Assembly: GCA_003278925.1 (NCBI GenBank)
Contig: QCCN01000012.1
Span: 1 to 51,303 of the forward strand
DNA length: 51,303 nt
Source of the DNA: Prochlorococcus sp. AG-347-L17
GTDB taxonomy: Bacteria > Cyanobacteriota > Cyanobacteriia > PCC-6307 > Cyanobiaceae
Reading direction: 5' to 3'
The notes beneath the pieces are model-generated. The model searched no databases, was not told where the DNA came from, and saw only the letters and a program-made list of their open reading frames with translations. A program made the position numbers and the translations under genes. Positions 27,660 to 37,817 of the stretch are shown here, piece after piece. Numbering within the stretch: the stretch's first letter is position 1; each line of letters begins with the position of its first letter.

Positions 27660-28757
27660 CTAAGCTACTGTTTTTATATCATTAACAGCGATTGTATTAG
27701 CAGGATTGCTATTTAATGTTTTCATTGAATTAGAACTGACTTCAGTTCCTTCTGTTAATTTCGCTTTAACCATAGATTCTACTTTATTCCTGATTTCTAA
27801 GTTTTGATCAAGCCAAATAATTGTATTATCTCTTCCTTGTCCAATATTTTCTCCTTCATAACTATACCAAGCACCTCTCCTTATTATGATATTAGTCTCT
27901 TCTGCTAAATCTAACAAACATCCTGTTGTACTAATACCTTTTCCGAAGAGAATATCAAACTCTGCAATTCTAAATGGTGGCGCAACTTTATTTTTTGCTA
28001 CTTTCACTTTTGCTCTTATGCCATATTCTTCAGTACCTCTTTTAAGAGTTTGAATTCTTCTGATATCAAGTCTCACTGAGGCATAAAATTTTAATGCATT
28101 ACCTCCTGTGGTTGTTTCTGGATTGCCGTATGTAACGCCAATTTTTAGTCGTAATTGATTCAGGAATATTACCGTACATCCAGATTTACCAATATTTCCT
28201 GTTATTTTCCTCATTGCTTGGCTCATTAGCCTTGCTTGGCTTCCAATTACGTGATCTCCCATCTCTCCTTCTATCTCAGCTCTTGGGGTTAGTGCTGCGA
28301 CCGAGTCAACAACTACAAGATCTACTGCACTTGATCTTATAAGTTGGTCAACTATTTCCAGAGCCATTTCACCTGTATCTGGTTGTGAAACTAACAAGTT
28401 TTCAACATCAACTCCTAAAGAGGCTGCATAAACTGGATCGAGTGCATGCTCAGCATCTACAAATGCTGCTACTCCTCCATTCTTTTGGACTTCCGCAATC
28501 GCGTGCAGCGTTAATGTAGTTTTTCCTGAACTTTCTGGTCCGTAAACTTCTACTACTCTTCCTTTTGGATAGCCTCCTCCTAATGCTAAATCTAAGGTGA
28601 GCGCTCCAGTAGATATTGTTTCTACTTTCATTCTTGAGGCGTCACCAAGTCTCATTATTGATCCTCGCCCAAAATTTCTTTCTATTTGACCTAAGACAAG
28701 ACTTAATGCCTTGTCTTTTTCTTTTGATTCAGTTTTTTTCTTTTCTTCAAGGCTCAT
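27660..28757 (-). CDS. recA: Recombinase RecA
   Basis: 365 residues. Walker A is [14 protein letters not shown], Walker B is [10 protein letters not shown], and [11 protein letters not shown] and [14 protein letters not shown] complete the core. It catalyses strand exchange and triggers LexA self-cleavage. The ATG at 28757 is followed by a charged N-terminal helix rich in EKKK. A LexA-type box lies 85 bases upstream, overlapping a TATAAT, pointing to SOS control. Confidence 0.98.
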   Translation of the reverse strand: MSLEEKKKTESKEKDKALSLVLGQIERNFGRGSIMRLGDASRMKVETISTGALTLDLALGGGYPKGRVVEVYGPESSGKTTLTLHAIAEVQKNGGVAAFVDAEHALDPVYAASLGVDVENLLVSQPDTGEMALEIVDQLIRSSAVDLVVVDSVAALTPRAEIEGEMGDHVIGSQARLMSQAMRKITGNIGKSGCTVIFLNQLRLKIGVTYGNPETTTGGNALKFYASVRLDIRRIQTLKRGTEEYGIRAKVKVAKNKVAPPFRIAEFDILFGKGISTTGCLLDLAEETNIIIRRGAWYSYEGENIGQGRDNTIIWLDQNLEIRNKVESMVKAKLTEGTEVSSNSMKTLNSNPANTIAVNDIKTVA

Positions 28758-28836
28758 TGTTTGATTTATCGATTAAAATTCTTGTAATTATTCTAAATTT
28801 GGAAATTTTTATTTAAACCAAACTTCATAAATACAA

Positions 28837-28855
28837 ATTATAGTACATCTGTACT
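28837..28855 (-). promoter_or_regulatory. recA promoter with cyanobacterial LexA (SOS) box
   Basis: AGTACATCTGTACT at 28842-28855 fits the published cyanobacterial LexA consensus RGTACNNNDGTWCB at every position. On the minus strand it runs directly into TATAAT (28837-28842), a perfect -10 for recA. A repressor bound here would block promoter access. The predicted leader is about 70 bases. No equally good box was noticed elsewhere in the window. Confidence 0.82.
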
Positions 28856-28869
28856 CTAGCTGATTATCT

Positions 28870-29646
28870 TTAAATTGCAACTAATTCTTCAAGGTTATCT
28901 AATTTTAATAATTTGATTTCATTACTTAAATTATACTTATCTGATACTTTTAAATATCCCCAATCAGCTAGGAAGCAGGGAATGTGAGAAGTTTCTGAAT
29001 TTTGTTTAATATCTATTAGAGTTTTTTTTCTATCTTCTATAAATCCTAAAATTTCATAAGTTTTTGTAATCTTTTCAGCTATTTTGACTTTTGTTCCGGA
29101 TTCATAACCAAAAATAAACTCTGGAAAAATATTTAATTGTTTAAGAATCTTTTCTGCGAATATTTTACCTTTAGTTGTTATAACTCCAGTTTTTATTTCT
29201 CTTCTCCTTAATTCTTTCATAAAATTTATAATTTCAAAAAAAGGATTATGTAAATTCACCCACGATTTAAAATCTTTATCAATTTGGTACTTGCGCGACT
29301 GGTCTAACATTTTTTGTAAATCTTCGGCAATCCAGGAATTTTCATTTAATATCCTCTGGCAATTTTGACGATAATTATTAATGAAATCATCTTTATTATC
29401 ATTTTTTAATGGATTTTCTTTTTTTATAATTTCGTGAACAATTAGAATCATTTCCCAACCATATTTAACCCAAGGCCTAATTTCTTTGAAAGAATTTGGT
29501 ACTCCTTTATAAAGTTTTTGATCAACATAGATGCAGGGTGAATTTAAATATCTTTCGCAGGCCAGTAAAGAACTATGCCAATATTCTTGCATTCCATCGA
29601 CTATTACTCCATCGAAATCAAATAGAAATATTTTTTGAGAAGACAC
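28870..29646 (-). CDS. HAD-superfamily hydrolase
   Basis: 258 residues. Motif I is FLFDFDGVIVDG with nucleophile and acid Asp; motif II is the TTKG segment; and motif III/IV lies in IAEKITKTYEILGFIEDR. This is a phosphatase-type HAD subfamily I protein. The substrate is unknown. It sits alone between tRNA-Gln and the recA promoter; its stop is 14 bases from the LexA box. Confidence 0.8.
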   Translation of the reverse strand: MSSQKIFLFDFDGVIVDGMQEYWHSSLLACERYLNSPCIYVDQKLYKGVPNSFKEIRPWVKYGWEMILIVHEIIKKENPLKNDNKDDFINNYRQNCQRILNENSWIAEDLQKMLDQSRKYQIDKDFKSWVNLHNPFFEIINFMKELRRREIKTGVITTKGKIFAEKILKQLNIFPEFIFGYESGTKVKIAEKITKTYEILGFIEDRKKTLIDIKQNSETSHIPCFLADWGYLKVSDKYNLSNEIKLLKLDNLEELVAI

Positions 29647-29662
29647 CTATTAAATATTAGAA

Positions 29663-29734
29663 CTGGGCCGCTAGGATTCGAACCTAGGAATGTCGAGACC
29701 AAAACCCGATGCCTTACCACTTGGCGACGGCCCA
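29663..29734 (-). tRNA. tRNA-Gln (TTG)
   Basis: A 72-base cloverleaf. TGGGCCG pairs with CGGCCCA, giving the U1-A72 pair typical of glutamine tRNA, with discriminator G73. Anticodon loop TTTTGGT reads TTG. The T-arm has GGTTCGAATCC. CCA is not encoded. Confidence 0.95.
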
Positions 29735-29837
29735 TTGATAATTTATTTTAATACATGAAAAGATTTTTTTCTATCCAAAAAATACAAAGTTTTTATAAAC
29801 ATGGTGCCAGTTTTGAAAAATAAAAATATTATTTGAA

Positions 29838-30836
29838 TTAGCTCGATTTCCATGGCTCTAGAAATTTCTTAGCTTTTTTGATCGCTAAAGCCATTCTTTC
29901 AGGATACTCATAGAGTTTTTTGTTATTTTTGTGAGCAAATTCAATAAGGGGGTGCATAATTTTTCTTGCTGCACTTCCAAATGCTATTCCGTCTGGGAGA
30001 TTCTTTGAATTCAAAAATTCATGAGTTTTTTCATTTGTTCCTCCTGCCAATTGAATTAATCCAGGTGGAAGATCTGAACCGATTTTTTCAAACAACTTAA
30101 CAGCATCTCTACTTGTTGAAGGAGCAAGATCTCCAGACATTGGCCTTCCATCTAGCTGCCAAATAAGGGGAATATCAAGTTTTTTAAGAATTTCATATCT
30201 TTCCCAAAGAGCTTTCAAAAGATCTTCGGGCTGTTGTGATCTTTTGAAAGAATGATTTAATCCACAACTGATAGATATCTTGTCTAATTTCATCCCAGAA
30301 CTTTTAACGATACTGACAACTTTTGCAAAAGAATCTAGGCGATTGATTTCTGTATGAATTTCTACTGCATTAGGCTTTATTTTCTGAAGCGTTGATCCTA
30401 AATCATCTTTTGACAAATTATATTCATATTCACTAATTAGATTTAGGGGACAGCTATTCAAACATCTTCCACATCCATAACATTTATTCTTTTTGATCCC
30501 AGAATTATCAATAGCAAATGTAGGGCATACTTTTTCGCACGGTCTTGGACAATTAGGGGGACATTTCAATGGATCAAATTTTGCTTTACGAAAGTGGATA
30601 TCATTTCCATCACTAATGCTTATCATTAATCCAGGGGAGTTTTTAAAGACTTTTTTTGCCCACTCGATCCCTTTTTTTGCTGCGTGGACTATAGATTCTT
30701 CTGCGGCAACATCTATGTAGTCGACACCAGCAGCAGTGTAAATTGCACATAAATCTTCTATGGCAACAATATCTTCATTACTGGCACCACAAATTAATTT
30801 AATCCATTTATCTTTTTTATTCTTAGTTGAAATCAA
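29838..30836 (-). CDS. ldpA: LdpA-like iron-sulfur protein (circadian light input)
   Basis: 332 residues. Two ferredoxin-like clusters are predicted by PPNCPRPCEKVCP and CYGCGRCLNSCPLNLI in the middle. LdpA in Synechococcus senses cellular redox state and adjusts the circadian period; the Fe-S clusters are central to this. The C-terminal half reads LAGGTNEKTHEFLNSK. Its start is 5 bases after the ndhN stop, so the two genes form an operon. Confidence 0.88.
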   Translation of the reverse strand: MISTKNKKDKWIKLICGASNEDIVAIEDLCAIYTAAGVDYIDVAAEESIVHAAKKGIEWAKKVFKNSPGLMISISDGNDIHFRKAKFDPLKCPPNCPRPCEKVCPTFAIDNSGIKKNKCYGCGRCLNSCPLNLISEYEYNLSKDDLGSTLQKIKPNAVEIHTEINRLDSFAKVVSIVKSSGMKLDKISISCGLNHSFKRSQQPEDLLKALWERYEILKKLDIPLIWQLDGRPMSGDLAPSTSRDAVKLFEKIGSDLPPGLIQLAGGTNEKTHEFLNSKNLPDGIAFGSAARKIMHPLIEFAHKNNKKLYEYPERMALAIKKAKKFLEPWKSS

Positions 30837-30841
30837 ACAAT

Positions 30842-31318
30842 TTAAATTTTAAATTCATCTAAAATATAATTACTTAACGACTTCCATTCAAGTTTTCTTG
30901 AACCCCCCATTTCAACAACTATCGTTAATTTATTATCGTTAGTGCAAATCTCTATTAAACTCTCTAATTCAGATTGAGACAGTACTTGACCTTCTAATAA
31001 CCAAAGTAATTTATTTTTATCATTTTCATTAAATAATTCAGAAGCTTGTGGGATAACTTGCTGAACTTCCCCGAGCGCTCCATTGATTCCTACGCTTTGA
31101 TGACCAAGGTGCGGTGGTCTAACGCCATGCAATTTGAGCAAGAAGACTTCTGGATCTCCAAGCCCTCTTGCTGAGGTTATAAAAGTTTTAAAGCCCTTGG
31201 CCCTCATTCTCCTCAAAAGACGAGTTTCATAACCACCTTCAAGAGGAGCAAAGATTGCAAGACATTTGTTAGTTTTTAAATCGTTATGAAACTTTTTCCC
31301 TGTGAGAAGTAATGGCAT
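30842..31318 (-). CDS. ndhN: NAD(P)H-quinone oxidoreductase subunit N
   Basis: 158 residues, a peripheral subunit of cyanobacterial NDH-1. It begins [14 protein letters not shown] and contains [17 protein letters not shown] and [13 protein letters not shown], both diagnostic. It contributes to cyclic electron flow and respiration on the thylakoid. First gene of the ndhN-ldpA pair, divergent from the ribosomal cluster. Confidence 0.96.
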   Translation of the reverse strand: MPLLLTGKKFHNDLKTNKCLAIFAPLEGGYETRLLRRMRAKGFKTFITSARGLGDPEVFLLKLHGVRPPHLGHQSVGINGALGEVQQVIPQASELFNENDKNKLLWLLEGQVLSQSELESLIEICTNDNKLTIVVEMGGSRKLEWKSLSNYILDEFKI

Positions 31319-31603
31319 AAAAATTTCCTTTATTTATATTTTATTTTATTTTATGGTACTTGATGATGTACAATTGTAACTCAGTGAATTTTTAAGCTCG
31401 CAAGCTAGCCGAGCCTCTGTAAAATTTCACATTTTTTAGCGTTTCGTTAAAAAACATAGGTGGGTTTATCCCATGAGAAACTATCTAGACTATCTGATAA
31501 GTCTCAACCTTATTAATTTAATTGTTTTTTTATTAACTTCACCTTAATAACTTAAGGTTCTAGATAATTTAAAAATCATTACGAGCTAGCCTAATTTAGT
31601 CTT
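31319..31603. other. Divergent control region before the ribosomal cluster
   Basis: 285 bases between ndhN and rplC with no coding sequence. It holds a 5-bp stem (31396-31400 with 31410-31414) around a 9-base loop, a weaker TGGG/CCCA hairpin at 31461-31473, and the octamer AGCTAGCC twice (31403-31410 and 31584-31591). The rplC leader may be long, but its promoter is not obvious. No Shine-Dalgarno precedes rplC. Confidence 0.45.
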
Positions 31604-32257
31604 ATGTCTATAGGAATTTTAGGGAAGAAATTGGGGATGTCCCAACTTTTCGACGAGAAAGGTAATTCTGTTCCAGTTACTCTTATTGAGGCTGGCCCTT
31701 GCCGTATAACACAATTGAAAACAACCGCTTTGGATGGTTATACTGCCGTTCAAATAGGTTATGGCTTGTCCAAAGATAAGCATATAAGTAAGCCTGAAAA
31801 GGGACATTTGTTGAAATCAGGTGAAGAACTCTTAAAGCATTTGAAAGAATATAGGGTTGAAGAAACTTCATCTTATGAAATCGGAAATCAAATAACTGTA
31901 AAAAACTTTGAGGTTGGCCAAAAAGTTGATATCAGTGGCAAATCTATGGGTAGAGGCTTTGCTGGTTACCAGAAAAGACATGGTTTTAGCAGAGGTCCTA
32001 TGAGTCATGGTTCAAAAAATCATAGAGCACCTGGATCTACAGGTGCAGGAACAACTCCAGGCAGAATTTATCCTGGAAAAAGAATGGCAGGAAGATATGG
32101 AGGAAAACAGATTACTACTAAAGGTTTGTTAGTTCTAAAAATTGATGATCAGAAAAATTTGCTTGTAGTAAAGGGTTCTGTCCCAGGTAAGCCAGGCTCA
32201 ATAATAAACATTAAGCCAAATAATGTTGTAGGCAAAAAAGGAGGTGAAAAATCATGA
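31604..32257 (+). CDS. rplC: 50S ribosomal protein L3
   Basis: 217 residues. It begins [18 protein letters not shown] and has the conserved core [23 protein letters not shown] (quoted as [19 protein letters not shown]). It binds 23S rRNA near the peptidyl transferase centre. First gene of the cluster, with no Shine-Dalgarno. rpsJ (S10), usually first in bacterial S10 operons, is not upstream here. The last codons overlap rplD by 4 bases. Confidence 0.98.
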   Translation: MSIGILGKKLGMSQLFDEKGNSVPVTLIEAGPCRITQLKTTALDGYTAVQIGYGLSKDKHISKPEKGHLLKSGEELLKHLKEYRVEETSSYEIGNQITVKNFEVGQKVDISGKSMGRGFAGYQKRHGFSRGPMSHGSKNHRAPGSTGAGTTPGRIYPGKRMAGRYGGKQITTKGLLVLKIDDQKNLLVVKGSVPGKPGSIINIKPNNVVGKKGGEKS

Positions 32258-32886
32258 CAACACTCGAAACTCTTAAGTGGGATGGTAAAAAATCCGGCAA
32301 AGTTTCTCTTGATTTAGCAGTTGCTAAAGAAACTTCTTCGGCAGATTTAATACATAGAGCAGTCCTTAGGCAGCTAGCAAATAAAAGACATGGGACAGCA
32401 TCAACTTTGACAAGATCTGAAGTGCGTGGTGGCGGTAGAAAGCCATATAAACAGAAAGGTACTGGAAGAGCCCGTCAAGGATCAATAAGGACACCTTTAA
32501 GACCTGGTGGCGGAATTATTTTTGGACCGAAGCCACGTTCTTACAATCTTGATATGAATCGTAAGGAACGTAGGTTAGCTCTTAGAACTGCACTTATGTC
32601 TAGAGTACCTGATATGAAGGCCGTTGAAGATTTTGGATCTACTTTAAACCAGCCTAAAACAAGTGATATAATCAATGGCCTTGCTCGATTAGGTATACAA
32701 AAAACTGAAAAAGTTTTGGTTATTCTTGATAGTCCGTCCGATGTTATAAAAAAATCCATCAATAATATTGAAAAAGTAAAATTAATTGCCGCCGATCAGT
32801 TAAATGTATTTGATATTCTCAATGCTAATAAATTGGTCATAGGGCAATCAGCGATAGATAAAATTCAGGAGGTTTATGCATCATGA
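32254..32886 (+). CDS. rplD: 50S ribosomal protein L4
   Basis: 210 residues. The tunnel-loop segment [20 protein letters not shown] and IFGPKPRSY are diagnostic. It assembles early on 23S rRNA. Translation is coupled to rplC by an ATGA overlap, with a strong Shine-Dalgarno AAGGAGGTGA at 32238-32247. In E. coli L4 represses its own operon; nothing here shows that in this organism. Confidence 0.97.
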   Translation: MTTLETLKWDGKKSGKVSLDLAVAKETSSADLIHRAVLRQLANKRHGTASTLTRSEVRGGGRKPYKQKGTGRARQGSIRTPLRPGGGIIFGPKPRSYNLDMNRKERRLALRTALMSRVPDMKAVEDFGSTLNQPKTSDIINGLARLGIQKTEKVLVILDSPSDVIKKSINNIEKVKLIAADQLNVFDILNANKLVIGQSAIDKIQEVYAS

Positions 32887-33185
32887 GTAAATTATTCGAT
32901 TCTCGTTTAGCCGATGTAATAAGAAAGCCAGTTATTACTGAGAAAGCTACAAATGCGCTAGATCTTAACCAATATACTTTTGAAGTAGATCATAGAGCGG
33001 AAAAACCACAAATAAAAGCAGCTGTTGAAGCCTTATTCAGTGTTAAAGTCATAGGAGTTAACACTATGAATCCTCCTAGGAGAACAAGAAGAGTGGGGAA
33101 ATTTTCCGGTAAACGTTCTCAGGTCAAGAAGGCTATTGTTCGTCTTGCTGAAGGGGACAAAATCCAACTATTTCCAGAATCCTAA
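32883..33185 (+). CDS. rplW: 50S ribosomal protein L23
   Basis: 100 residues. [15 protein letters not shown] at the N-terminus and [20 protein letters not shown] are typical. It lies at the exit tunnel and is a docking site for trigger factor and SRP. It overlaps rplD by 4 bases, preceded by an AGGAGGT motif. Confidence 0.97.
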   Translation: MSKLFDSRLADVIRKPVITEKATNALDLNQYTFEVDHRAEKPQIKAAVEALFSVKVIGVNTMNPPRRTRRVGKFSGKRSQVKKAIVRLAEGDKIQLFPES

Positions 33186-33197
33186 GGAGTTTTAATC

Positions 33198-34061
33198 ATG
33201 GCAATCCGTAAATTTAAACCTTATACACCTGGTACTAGGCAGAGAGTAGTTACTGACTTTACTGAAATAACAAGTGCAAAACCCGAAAGATCACTAATAG
33301 TTTCAAAACATAGAGTTAAAGGCAGGAATAATCGAGGAGTTATCACTTGTCGTCATCGCGGTGGTGGTCACAAAAGGCAATATAGATTAGTTGACTTTAG
33401 AAGAGATAAAAGAAACATCAACGCTAAAGTTGCAGCTATACACTACGATCCTCATAGAAATGCAAGATTGGCACTTTTATTCTACGAAGATGGGGAAAAA
33501 AGATATATTATCGCTCCAGCAGGAGTAAAAGTCGGACAAAATGTCATATCTGGAGAAAGTGTTCCAATTGAAGATGGTAATGCAATGCCACTTTCTGTTA
33601 TGCCATTAGGATCTAGTGTTCATTGTGTTGAGTTATACGCAGGTAGGGGTGCTCAGATGGTTAGATCCGCAGGAGCTAGTGCTCAAGTTATGGCAAAAGA
33701 GGGAGATTATGTTGCTTTAAAACTCCCATCTACCGAGGTAAGACTTGTAAGAAAAGAATGCTACGCAACTCTTGGTGAAGTTGGTAATTCTGAAATAAGA
33801 AATACTAGCTTAGGTAAAGCAGGAAGAAGAAGATGGCTTGGAAGAAGGCCTCAAGTAAGAGGTAGCGTAATGAACCCATGTGATCATCCACATGGAGGAG
33901 GAGAAGGAAAAGCACCAATTGGTAGAGCAGGACCAGTTACTCCATGGGGTAAACCAGCTCTTGGATTAAAGACACGTAAAAAGAACAAACCAAGTAATAA
34001 ATTAGTTGTTCGAAGACGCCGTCGCGTTTCTAAGAGGAGTAGAGGAGGAAGAGACTCTTGA
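33198..34061 (+). CDS. rplB: 50S ribosomal protein L2
   Basis: 287 residues. [18 protein letters not shown], and [20 protein letters not shown] with the conserved His region, are diagnostic. It is needed for subunit association and peptidyl transfer. An AAGGAGTTTT motif precedes the ATG after a 12-base gap. Confidence 0.98.
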   Translation: MAIRKFKPYTPGTRQRVVTDFTEITSAKPERSLIVSKHRVKGRNNRGVITCRHRGGGHKRQYRLVDFRRDKRNINAKVAAIHYDPHRNARLALLFYEDGEKRYIIAPAGVKVGQNVISGESVPIEDGNAMPLSVMPLGSSVHCVELYAGRGAQMVRSAGASAQVMAKEGDYVALKLPSTEVRLVRKECYATLGEVGNSEIRNTSLGKAGRRRWLGRRPQVRGSVMNPCDHPHGGGEGKAPIGRAGPVTPWGKPALGLKTRKKNKPSNKLVVRRRRRVSKRSRGGRDS

Positions 34062-34098
34062 TTACTTCATTTATTATTTCAATTTCTATTACATAATC

Positions 34099-34377
34099 AT
34101 GGGACGTTCACTGAAAAAAGGACCTTTTGTAGCAGACAGCCTGCTCAAGAAGGTAGAAAAGCAAAATACTGATAATGACAAGTCTGTTATCAAAACTTGG
34201 TCGAGATCCTCTACGATTTTACCTTTAATGATTGGTCACACAATCGCTGTACATAATGGCAAGACTCACATTCCAGTATTTATTACTGAACAAATGATTG
34301 GTCATAAACTTGGTGAATTTGCTCCTACACGCACTTACCGAGGTCATATAAGAGATAAGAAAGGAGCAAAATCATGA
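34099..34377 (+). CDS. rpsS: 30S ribosomal protein S19
   Basis: 92 residues from ATG 34099, beginning [19 protein letters not shown]. The frame stays open further upstream, but those codons overlap the end of rplB and have no homology, so the start is moved. It contacts tRNA in the head of the 30S subunit. No Shine-Dalgarno precedes it. It overlaps rplV by 4 bases. Confidence 0.97.
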   Translation: MGRSLKKGPFVADSLLKKVEKQNTDNDKSVIKTWSRSSTILPLMIGHTIAVHNGKTHIPVFITEQMIGHKLGEFAPTRTYRGHIRDKKGAKS

Positions 34378-34760
34378 CAAAAACACCTGAAACAACAAAA
34401 ATAGCAATTGCTCATGGGAATTACGTTCGTGGATCAGCCTCTAAAGTGAGAAGAGTTTTGGATCAGATAAGGGGTAGGTCTTATAGAGATGCATTGATTA
34501 TGTTGGAATTTATGCCTTACAGATCTACAGACCCCATAACTAAAGTTCTAAGATCTGCAGTTGCCAATGCAGAACATAACCTTGGAATGGATCCATCCAC
34601 CTTAGTTATTTCCTCTGCATGGGCTAATAGTGGTCCAGTAATGAAAAGGTATAGGCCCAGAGCTCAAGGTCGAGCTTTTTCAATTAAAAAACAGACTTGC
34701 CACATCAGTATTTCTGTTGAATCTGCTCCTACTCAAACTAATGCGGAGGTACAAAACTAA
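34374..34760 (+). CDS. rplV: 50S ribosomal protein L22
   Basis: 128 residues. [18 protein letters not shown] and the C-terminal [15 protein letters not shown] mark the tunnel-lining extension, where macrolide resistance changes arise in other bacteria. An AAAGGAGCAAAAT motif precedes the ATG, which overlaps the rpsS stop. Confidence 0.97.
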   Translation: MTKTPETTKIAIAHGNYVRGSASKVRRVLDQIRGRSYRDALIMLEFMPYRSTDPITKVLRSAVANAEHNLGMDPSTLVISSAWANSGPVMKRYRPRAQGRAFSIKKQTCHISISVESAPTQTNAEVQN

Positions 34761-35491
34761 TGGGACATAAAATACATCCTTCTGGACTAAGATTAGGAAT
34801 TACACAAGAGCATCGCTCTAAGTGGTTTGCTACTTCTAAAACATATCCAATTCTTCTCCAAGAAGACTTTAAAATTCGTACCTTCATTCAAAAAAAATAT
34901 GGAGCAGCAGGAATTAGCGATGTTTTAATAGCTAGAAAAGCTGACCAATTGGAACTTGAATTAAAAACAGCAAGACCTGGAGTTATAGTTGGAAGACAAG
35001 GAAGTGGGATTGAAGAATTAAGATCTGGCATTCAAAAAACTATAGGGGATAGAACAAGACAAGTCAGAATAAACGTTGTAGAAGTTGAACGCGTAGATGC
35101 TGATGCTTTTTTACTAGCTGAATATATTGCGCAACAACTTGAAAAAAGAGTCGCCTTTAGAAGAACTATAAGGATGGCCTTACAAAGGGCTCAAAGAGCT
35201 GGAGTCTTAGGTCTTAAAATCCAAGTAGGGGGAAGGTTGAATGGTGCTGAAATAGCTAGAACTGAATGGACTAGAGAAGGAAGAGTTCCATTACATACAT
35301 TGAGAGCTGAAATTGACTATGCAACACGTGAAGCTAATACAACTTATGGTGTTCTAGGCATTAAAGTTTGGGTTTTCAAAGGTGAAGTTCTCCCTAAAGA
35401 AGAACAAACTATCCCTGTGGGTGTGAGCCCTAAGAGGAAAGCTAGTAGAAGACCTCAGCAATTTGAGGATCGTTCAAATGAGAATTCATAG
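34760..35491 (+). CDS. rpsC: 30S ribosomal protein S3
   Basis: 243 residues. [14 protein letters not shown] at the start, then a KH domain with [17 protein letters not shown], and [20 protein letters not shown] at the end of the conserved core. It lines the mRNA entry channel. The ATG overlaps the rplV stop (TAATG), preceded by GCGGAGGTAC. Confidence 0.98.
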   Translation: MGHKIHPSGLRLGITQEHRSKWFATSKTYPILLQEDFKIRTFIQKKYGAAGISDVLIARKADQLELELKTARPGVIVGRQGSGIEELRSGIQKTIGDRTRQVRINVVEVERVDADAFLLAEYIAQQLEKRVAFRRTIRMALQRAQRAGVLGLKIQVGGRLNGAEIARTEWTREGRVPLHTLRAEIDYATREANTTYGVLGIKVWVFKGEVLPKEEQTIPVGVSPKRKASRRPQQFEDRSNENS

Positions 35492-35502
35492 GAGGTATAA
35501 AA

Positions 35503-35985
35503 ATGCTTAGTCCAAAACGTACTAAATTCCGTAAACAACACAGAGGCAGAATGAGGGGTGTAGCCTCAAAAGGTAATACTATTGCATTCGGTCAATTTGC
35601 TCTCCAAGCTCAAGACTGTGGCTGGGTAACTGCACGCCAGATTGAAGCAAGCAGAAGAGCTATGACCAGATATATCAAACGTGGTGGTCAAATCTGGATA
35701 AGAATATTTCCTGATAAACCCGTAACCATGAGACCTGCCGAAACCAGAATGGGTTCCGGTAAAGGTAATCCAGAGTTTTGGGTTGCAGTTGTAAAACCTG
35801 GAAGAATACTTTTTGAAATGGGTGGTGAGGATATCACTGAGGAAACTGCAAAGGAAGCTATGCGTCTGGCTCAATACAAACTTCCTGTAAAAACTAAATT
35901 TATCTCCATTGATAAAAATCTAGAAAATTCCTCCCAAGAAAATACAAAAAATATTAAAAAATCTCAAGAGGAGGTTAAACAATGA
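35503..35985 (+). CDS. rplP: 50S ribosomal protein L16
   Basis: 160 residues, about 20 longer than typical because of a Ser/Lys/Glu-rich tail from about residue 140 ([15 protein letters not shown]). Core: [17 protein letters not shown] and [20 protein letters not shown]. It organises A-site tRNA binding. Preceded by TAGGAGGTAT, and its last bases overlap rpmC. Confidence 0.97.
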   Translation: MLSPKRTKFRKQHRGRMRGVASKGNTIAFGQFALQAQDCGWVTARQIEASRRAMTRYIKRGGQIWIRIFPDKPVTMRPAETRMGSGKGNPEFWVAVVKPGRILFEMGGEDITEETAKEAMRLAQYKLPVKTKFISIDKNLENSSQENTKNIKKSQEEVKQ

Positions 35986-36200
35986 AAAACTCAGAGTCAC
36001 TTAAGGAATTTAAAAAATTAAATTCTGAACAAATTACTGAAAAGATTGACCAATTACGAAAAGATCTTTTTGATTTGAGATTCAAGCAAGCTACAAGACA
36101 GCTCAATGAAACTCACAAATTTAAAATTATCAAGAAACAAGTTGCGCAATTACTCACTCTCAGTAAGAAACAATCTGCTTCTAAAACAACTTCTGATTAA
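35982..36200 (+). CDS. rpmC: 50S ribosomal protein L29
   Basis: 72 residues, two helices. [20 protein letters not shown] is the family motif region. It sits beside L23 at the exit tunnel. The start overlaps rplP by 4 bases with GAGGAGGTTAAAC before it. Confidence 0.95.
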   Translation: MKNSESLKEFKKLNSEQITEKIDQLRKDLFDLRFKQATRQLNETHKFKIIKKQVAQLLTLSKKQSASKTTSD

Positions 36201-36209
36201 TTATTAGTT

Positions 36210-36476
36210 ATGGCACTCAAAGAAAGAATTGGTACTGTTGTCAGCGACAAAATGGATAAAACAGTTGTTGTTGCTGTTATTAATAGATATCCACATCCCA
36301 CTTATAAAAAAATTGTAAGTAGAACTACAAGATATAAGGCGCATGATCCAGAAAATACATGTGTTTTAGGTGATCGAGTAAAAATTAGAGAAACTAGACC
36401 GCTCAGTGCTCATAAAAGATGGGCAATAGAAGAGATTCTCAATAAAACAAGTCAGGTTAAGGAGGTTAAAAAATGA
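36210..36476 (+). CDS. rpsQ: 30S ribosomal protein S17
   Basis: 88 residues. [20 protein letters not shown] and [20 protein letters not shown] define the family. It binds 16S rRNA early in assembly. No Shine-Dalgarno in the 9-base gap after rpmC. It overlaps rplN by 4 bases. Confidence 0.97.
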   Translation: MALKERIGTVVSDKMDKTVVVAVINRYPHPTYKKIVSRTTRYKAHDPENTCVLGDRVKIRETRPLSAHKRWAIEEILNKTSQVKEVKK

Positions 36477-36838
36477 TTCAACAAGAAACTTATTTAACTG
36501 TTGCTGATAATAGCGGAGCAAAAAGACTCCAATGTATTAGGGTTTTAGGTTCTAATAGAAGGTATGCGCATGTAGGCGATGTAATCGTAGCAACTGTAAA
36601 AGATGCTCTTCCTAACATGGGAGTTAAGAAATCTGAAGTTGTTAAAGCTGTTATCGTCAGAACTAAAGCAACATTAAGAAGAAATACTGGTAATTCAATC
36701 AGATTTGATGACAATGCGGCAGTATTGATTAATGAAGATAAGAATCCAAAAGGTACGAGAGTCTTTGGTCCTGTAGCTAGAGAACTGCGGGAGAAAAATT
36801 ATACTAAGATTGTTTCTCTTGCTCCGGAGGTAATTTAA
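36473..36838 (+). CDS. rplN: 50S ribosomal protein L14
   Basis: 121 residues, near the usual 122. [19 protein letters not shown] and the C-terminal [19 protein letters not shown] are diagnostic. It contacts the 30S subunit at an intersubunit bridge. Start coupled to rpsQ with AAGGAGGTTAAA ahead. Confidence 0.98.
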   Translation: MIQQETYLTVADNSGAKRLQCIRVLGSNRRYAHVGDVIVATVKDALPNMGVKKSEVVKAVIVRTKATLRRNTGNSIRFDDNAAVLINEDKNPKGTRVFGPVARELREKNYTKIVSLAPEVI

Positions 36839-37195
36839 ATGTTGGATTCATTAAAGCAAAAGAAAAATTTCCAGAGAATAAAAATGAGAATCAAAACTGG
36901 TGATTTGGTAAAAGTAATTAATGGCAAGGACAAAGGGAAAACTGGTGAAGTTTTAAAAACTATCCCTCTTGAAAATAGAGTAGTTGTAAAGGGAATTAAC
37001 CTTAGGACTAAACATGTAAAACCAACTCAGGAAGGAGAAACAGGAAGAATACTTACAGAAGAAGCATCTTTACATGCATCAAATGTAATGTTCTTCTCAA
37101 AGGATAAAAATCTTACAAGTAAGATTGAATACTTTATTGATAAAGAGGGGATTAAGAAAAGAAGATTGAAGAAAACTGGTGAAGTAATTGATTAA
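36839..37195 (+). CDS. rplX: 50S ribosomal protein L24
   Basis: 118 residues. The KOW motif is [18 protein letters not shown]. The ATG at 36839 abuts the rplN stop and has CCGGAGGTAA in front, giving an N-terminal extension of about 15 residues over usual L24. A second ATG at 36884 would give the standard length. The Shine-Dalgarno favours the upstream start. Confidence 0.95.
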   Translation: MLDSLKQKKNFQRIKMRIKTGDLVKVINGKDKGKTGEVLKTIPLENRVVVKGINLRTKHVKPTQEGETGRILTEEASLHASNVMFFSKDKNLTSKIEYFIDKEGIKKRRLKKTGEVID

Positions 37196-37202
37196 TTTTT
37201 CA

Positions 37203-37257
37203 TCAGAAACCAGATTTCAATTTTTTTAATTTATCAATTCTGACAAAGACCAGAATT
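37203..37257 (+). promoter_or_regulatory. Intercistronic RNA structure between rplX and rplE
   Basis: AATTCTG (37236-37242) and CAGAATT (37251-37257) form a perfect 7-bp stem with an 8-base loop, 11 bases before rplE. TTCTGA (37238-37243) can instead pair with TCAGAA at 37203-37208, so the two structures exclude each other. No T tract follows, so it is not a terminator. In E. coli the S8 repressor binds near this same junction in the spc operon; whether S8 binds here is untested. Confidence 0.5.
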
Positions 37258-37268
37258 AACAACAAATT

Positions 37269-37808
37269 ATGACTCTAAAAAATCGCTACAAAGAATCAAT
37301 AAGACCAAAACTTTTAAAGGACCTTGGTCTTAAAAATATTCATCAAGTACCTAAAGTTGTCAAAGTCAACGTTAACAGAGGTCTTGGTGAGGCAGCTTCA
37401 AATTCAAAAGCTCTAGAGGCCTCTTTAAACGAAATGGCAACAATTACAGGACAAAAGGCCCTTGTAACTAGAGCTAAAAAAGCTATCGCGGGTTTTAAAA
37501 TTCGTGAAGGCATGCCGATTGGTTGTACTGTTACTTTGAGAGGAGACAGGATGTATTCCTTTTTGGAGAGATTTATTAATCTAGCTTTACCAAGAATAAG
37601 AGACTTCAGAGGAGTTAATCCAAAAAGTTTCGATGGGAGAGGGAATTATACCGTTGGAGTGAAAGAGCAATTGATTTTTCCTGAAATCTCTTTTGATAAA
37701 ATAGATTCAATAAGAGGTATGGATATAACTATTGTAACTAGTGCAAAATCAGATCAAGAAGGTAAAGCTCTTTTGCAGGAGTTAGGAATGCCTTTTAGTA
37801 AGAATTAA
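37269..37808 (+). CDS. rplE: 50S ribosomal protein L5
   Basis: 179 residues. [33 protein letters not shown] and [18 protein letters not shown] (in part) are conserved. It binds 5S rRNA and contacts P-site tRNA. Preceded by the 73-base gap with the alternative hairpins and no Shine-Dalgarno. rpsN (S14), which follows rplE in many bacteria, is absent. Confidence 0.98.
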   Translation: MTLKNRYKESIRPKLLKDLGLKNIHQVPKVVKVNVNRGLGEAASNSKALEASLNEMATITGQKALVTRAKKAIAGFKIREGMPIGCTVTLRGDRMYSFLERFINLALPRIRDFRGVNPKSFDGRGNYTVGVKEQLIFPEISFDKIDSIRGMDITIVTSAKSDQEGKALLQELGMPFSKN

Positions 37809-37817
37809 ATTAAAACT

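Noticed and set aside
31356..31371. GTAC-N8-GTAC palindrome upstream of ndhN considered as a LexA or NtcA site
   Set aside because: The LexA box needs four bases between the GTAC halves and NtcA needs GTA-N8-TAC; neither spacing fits.
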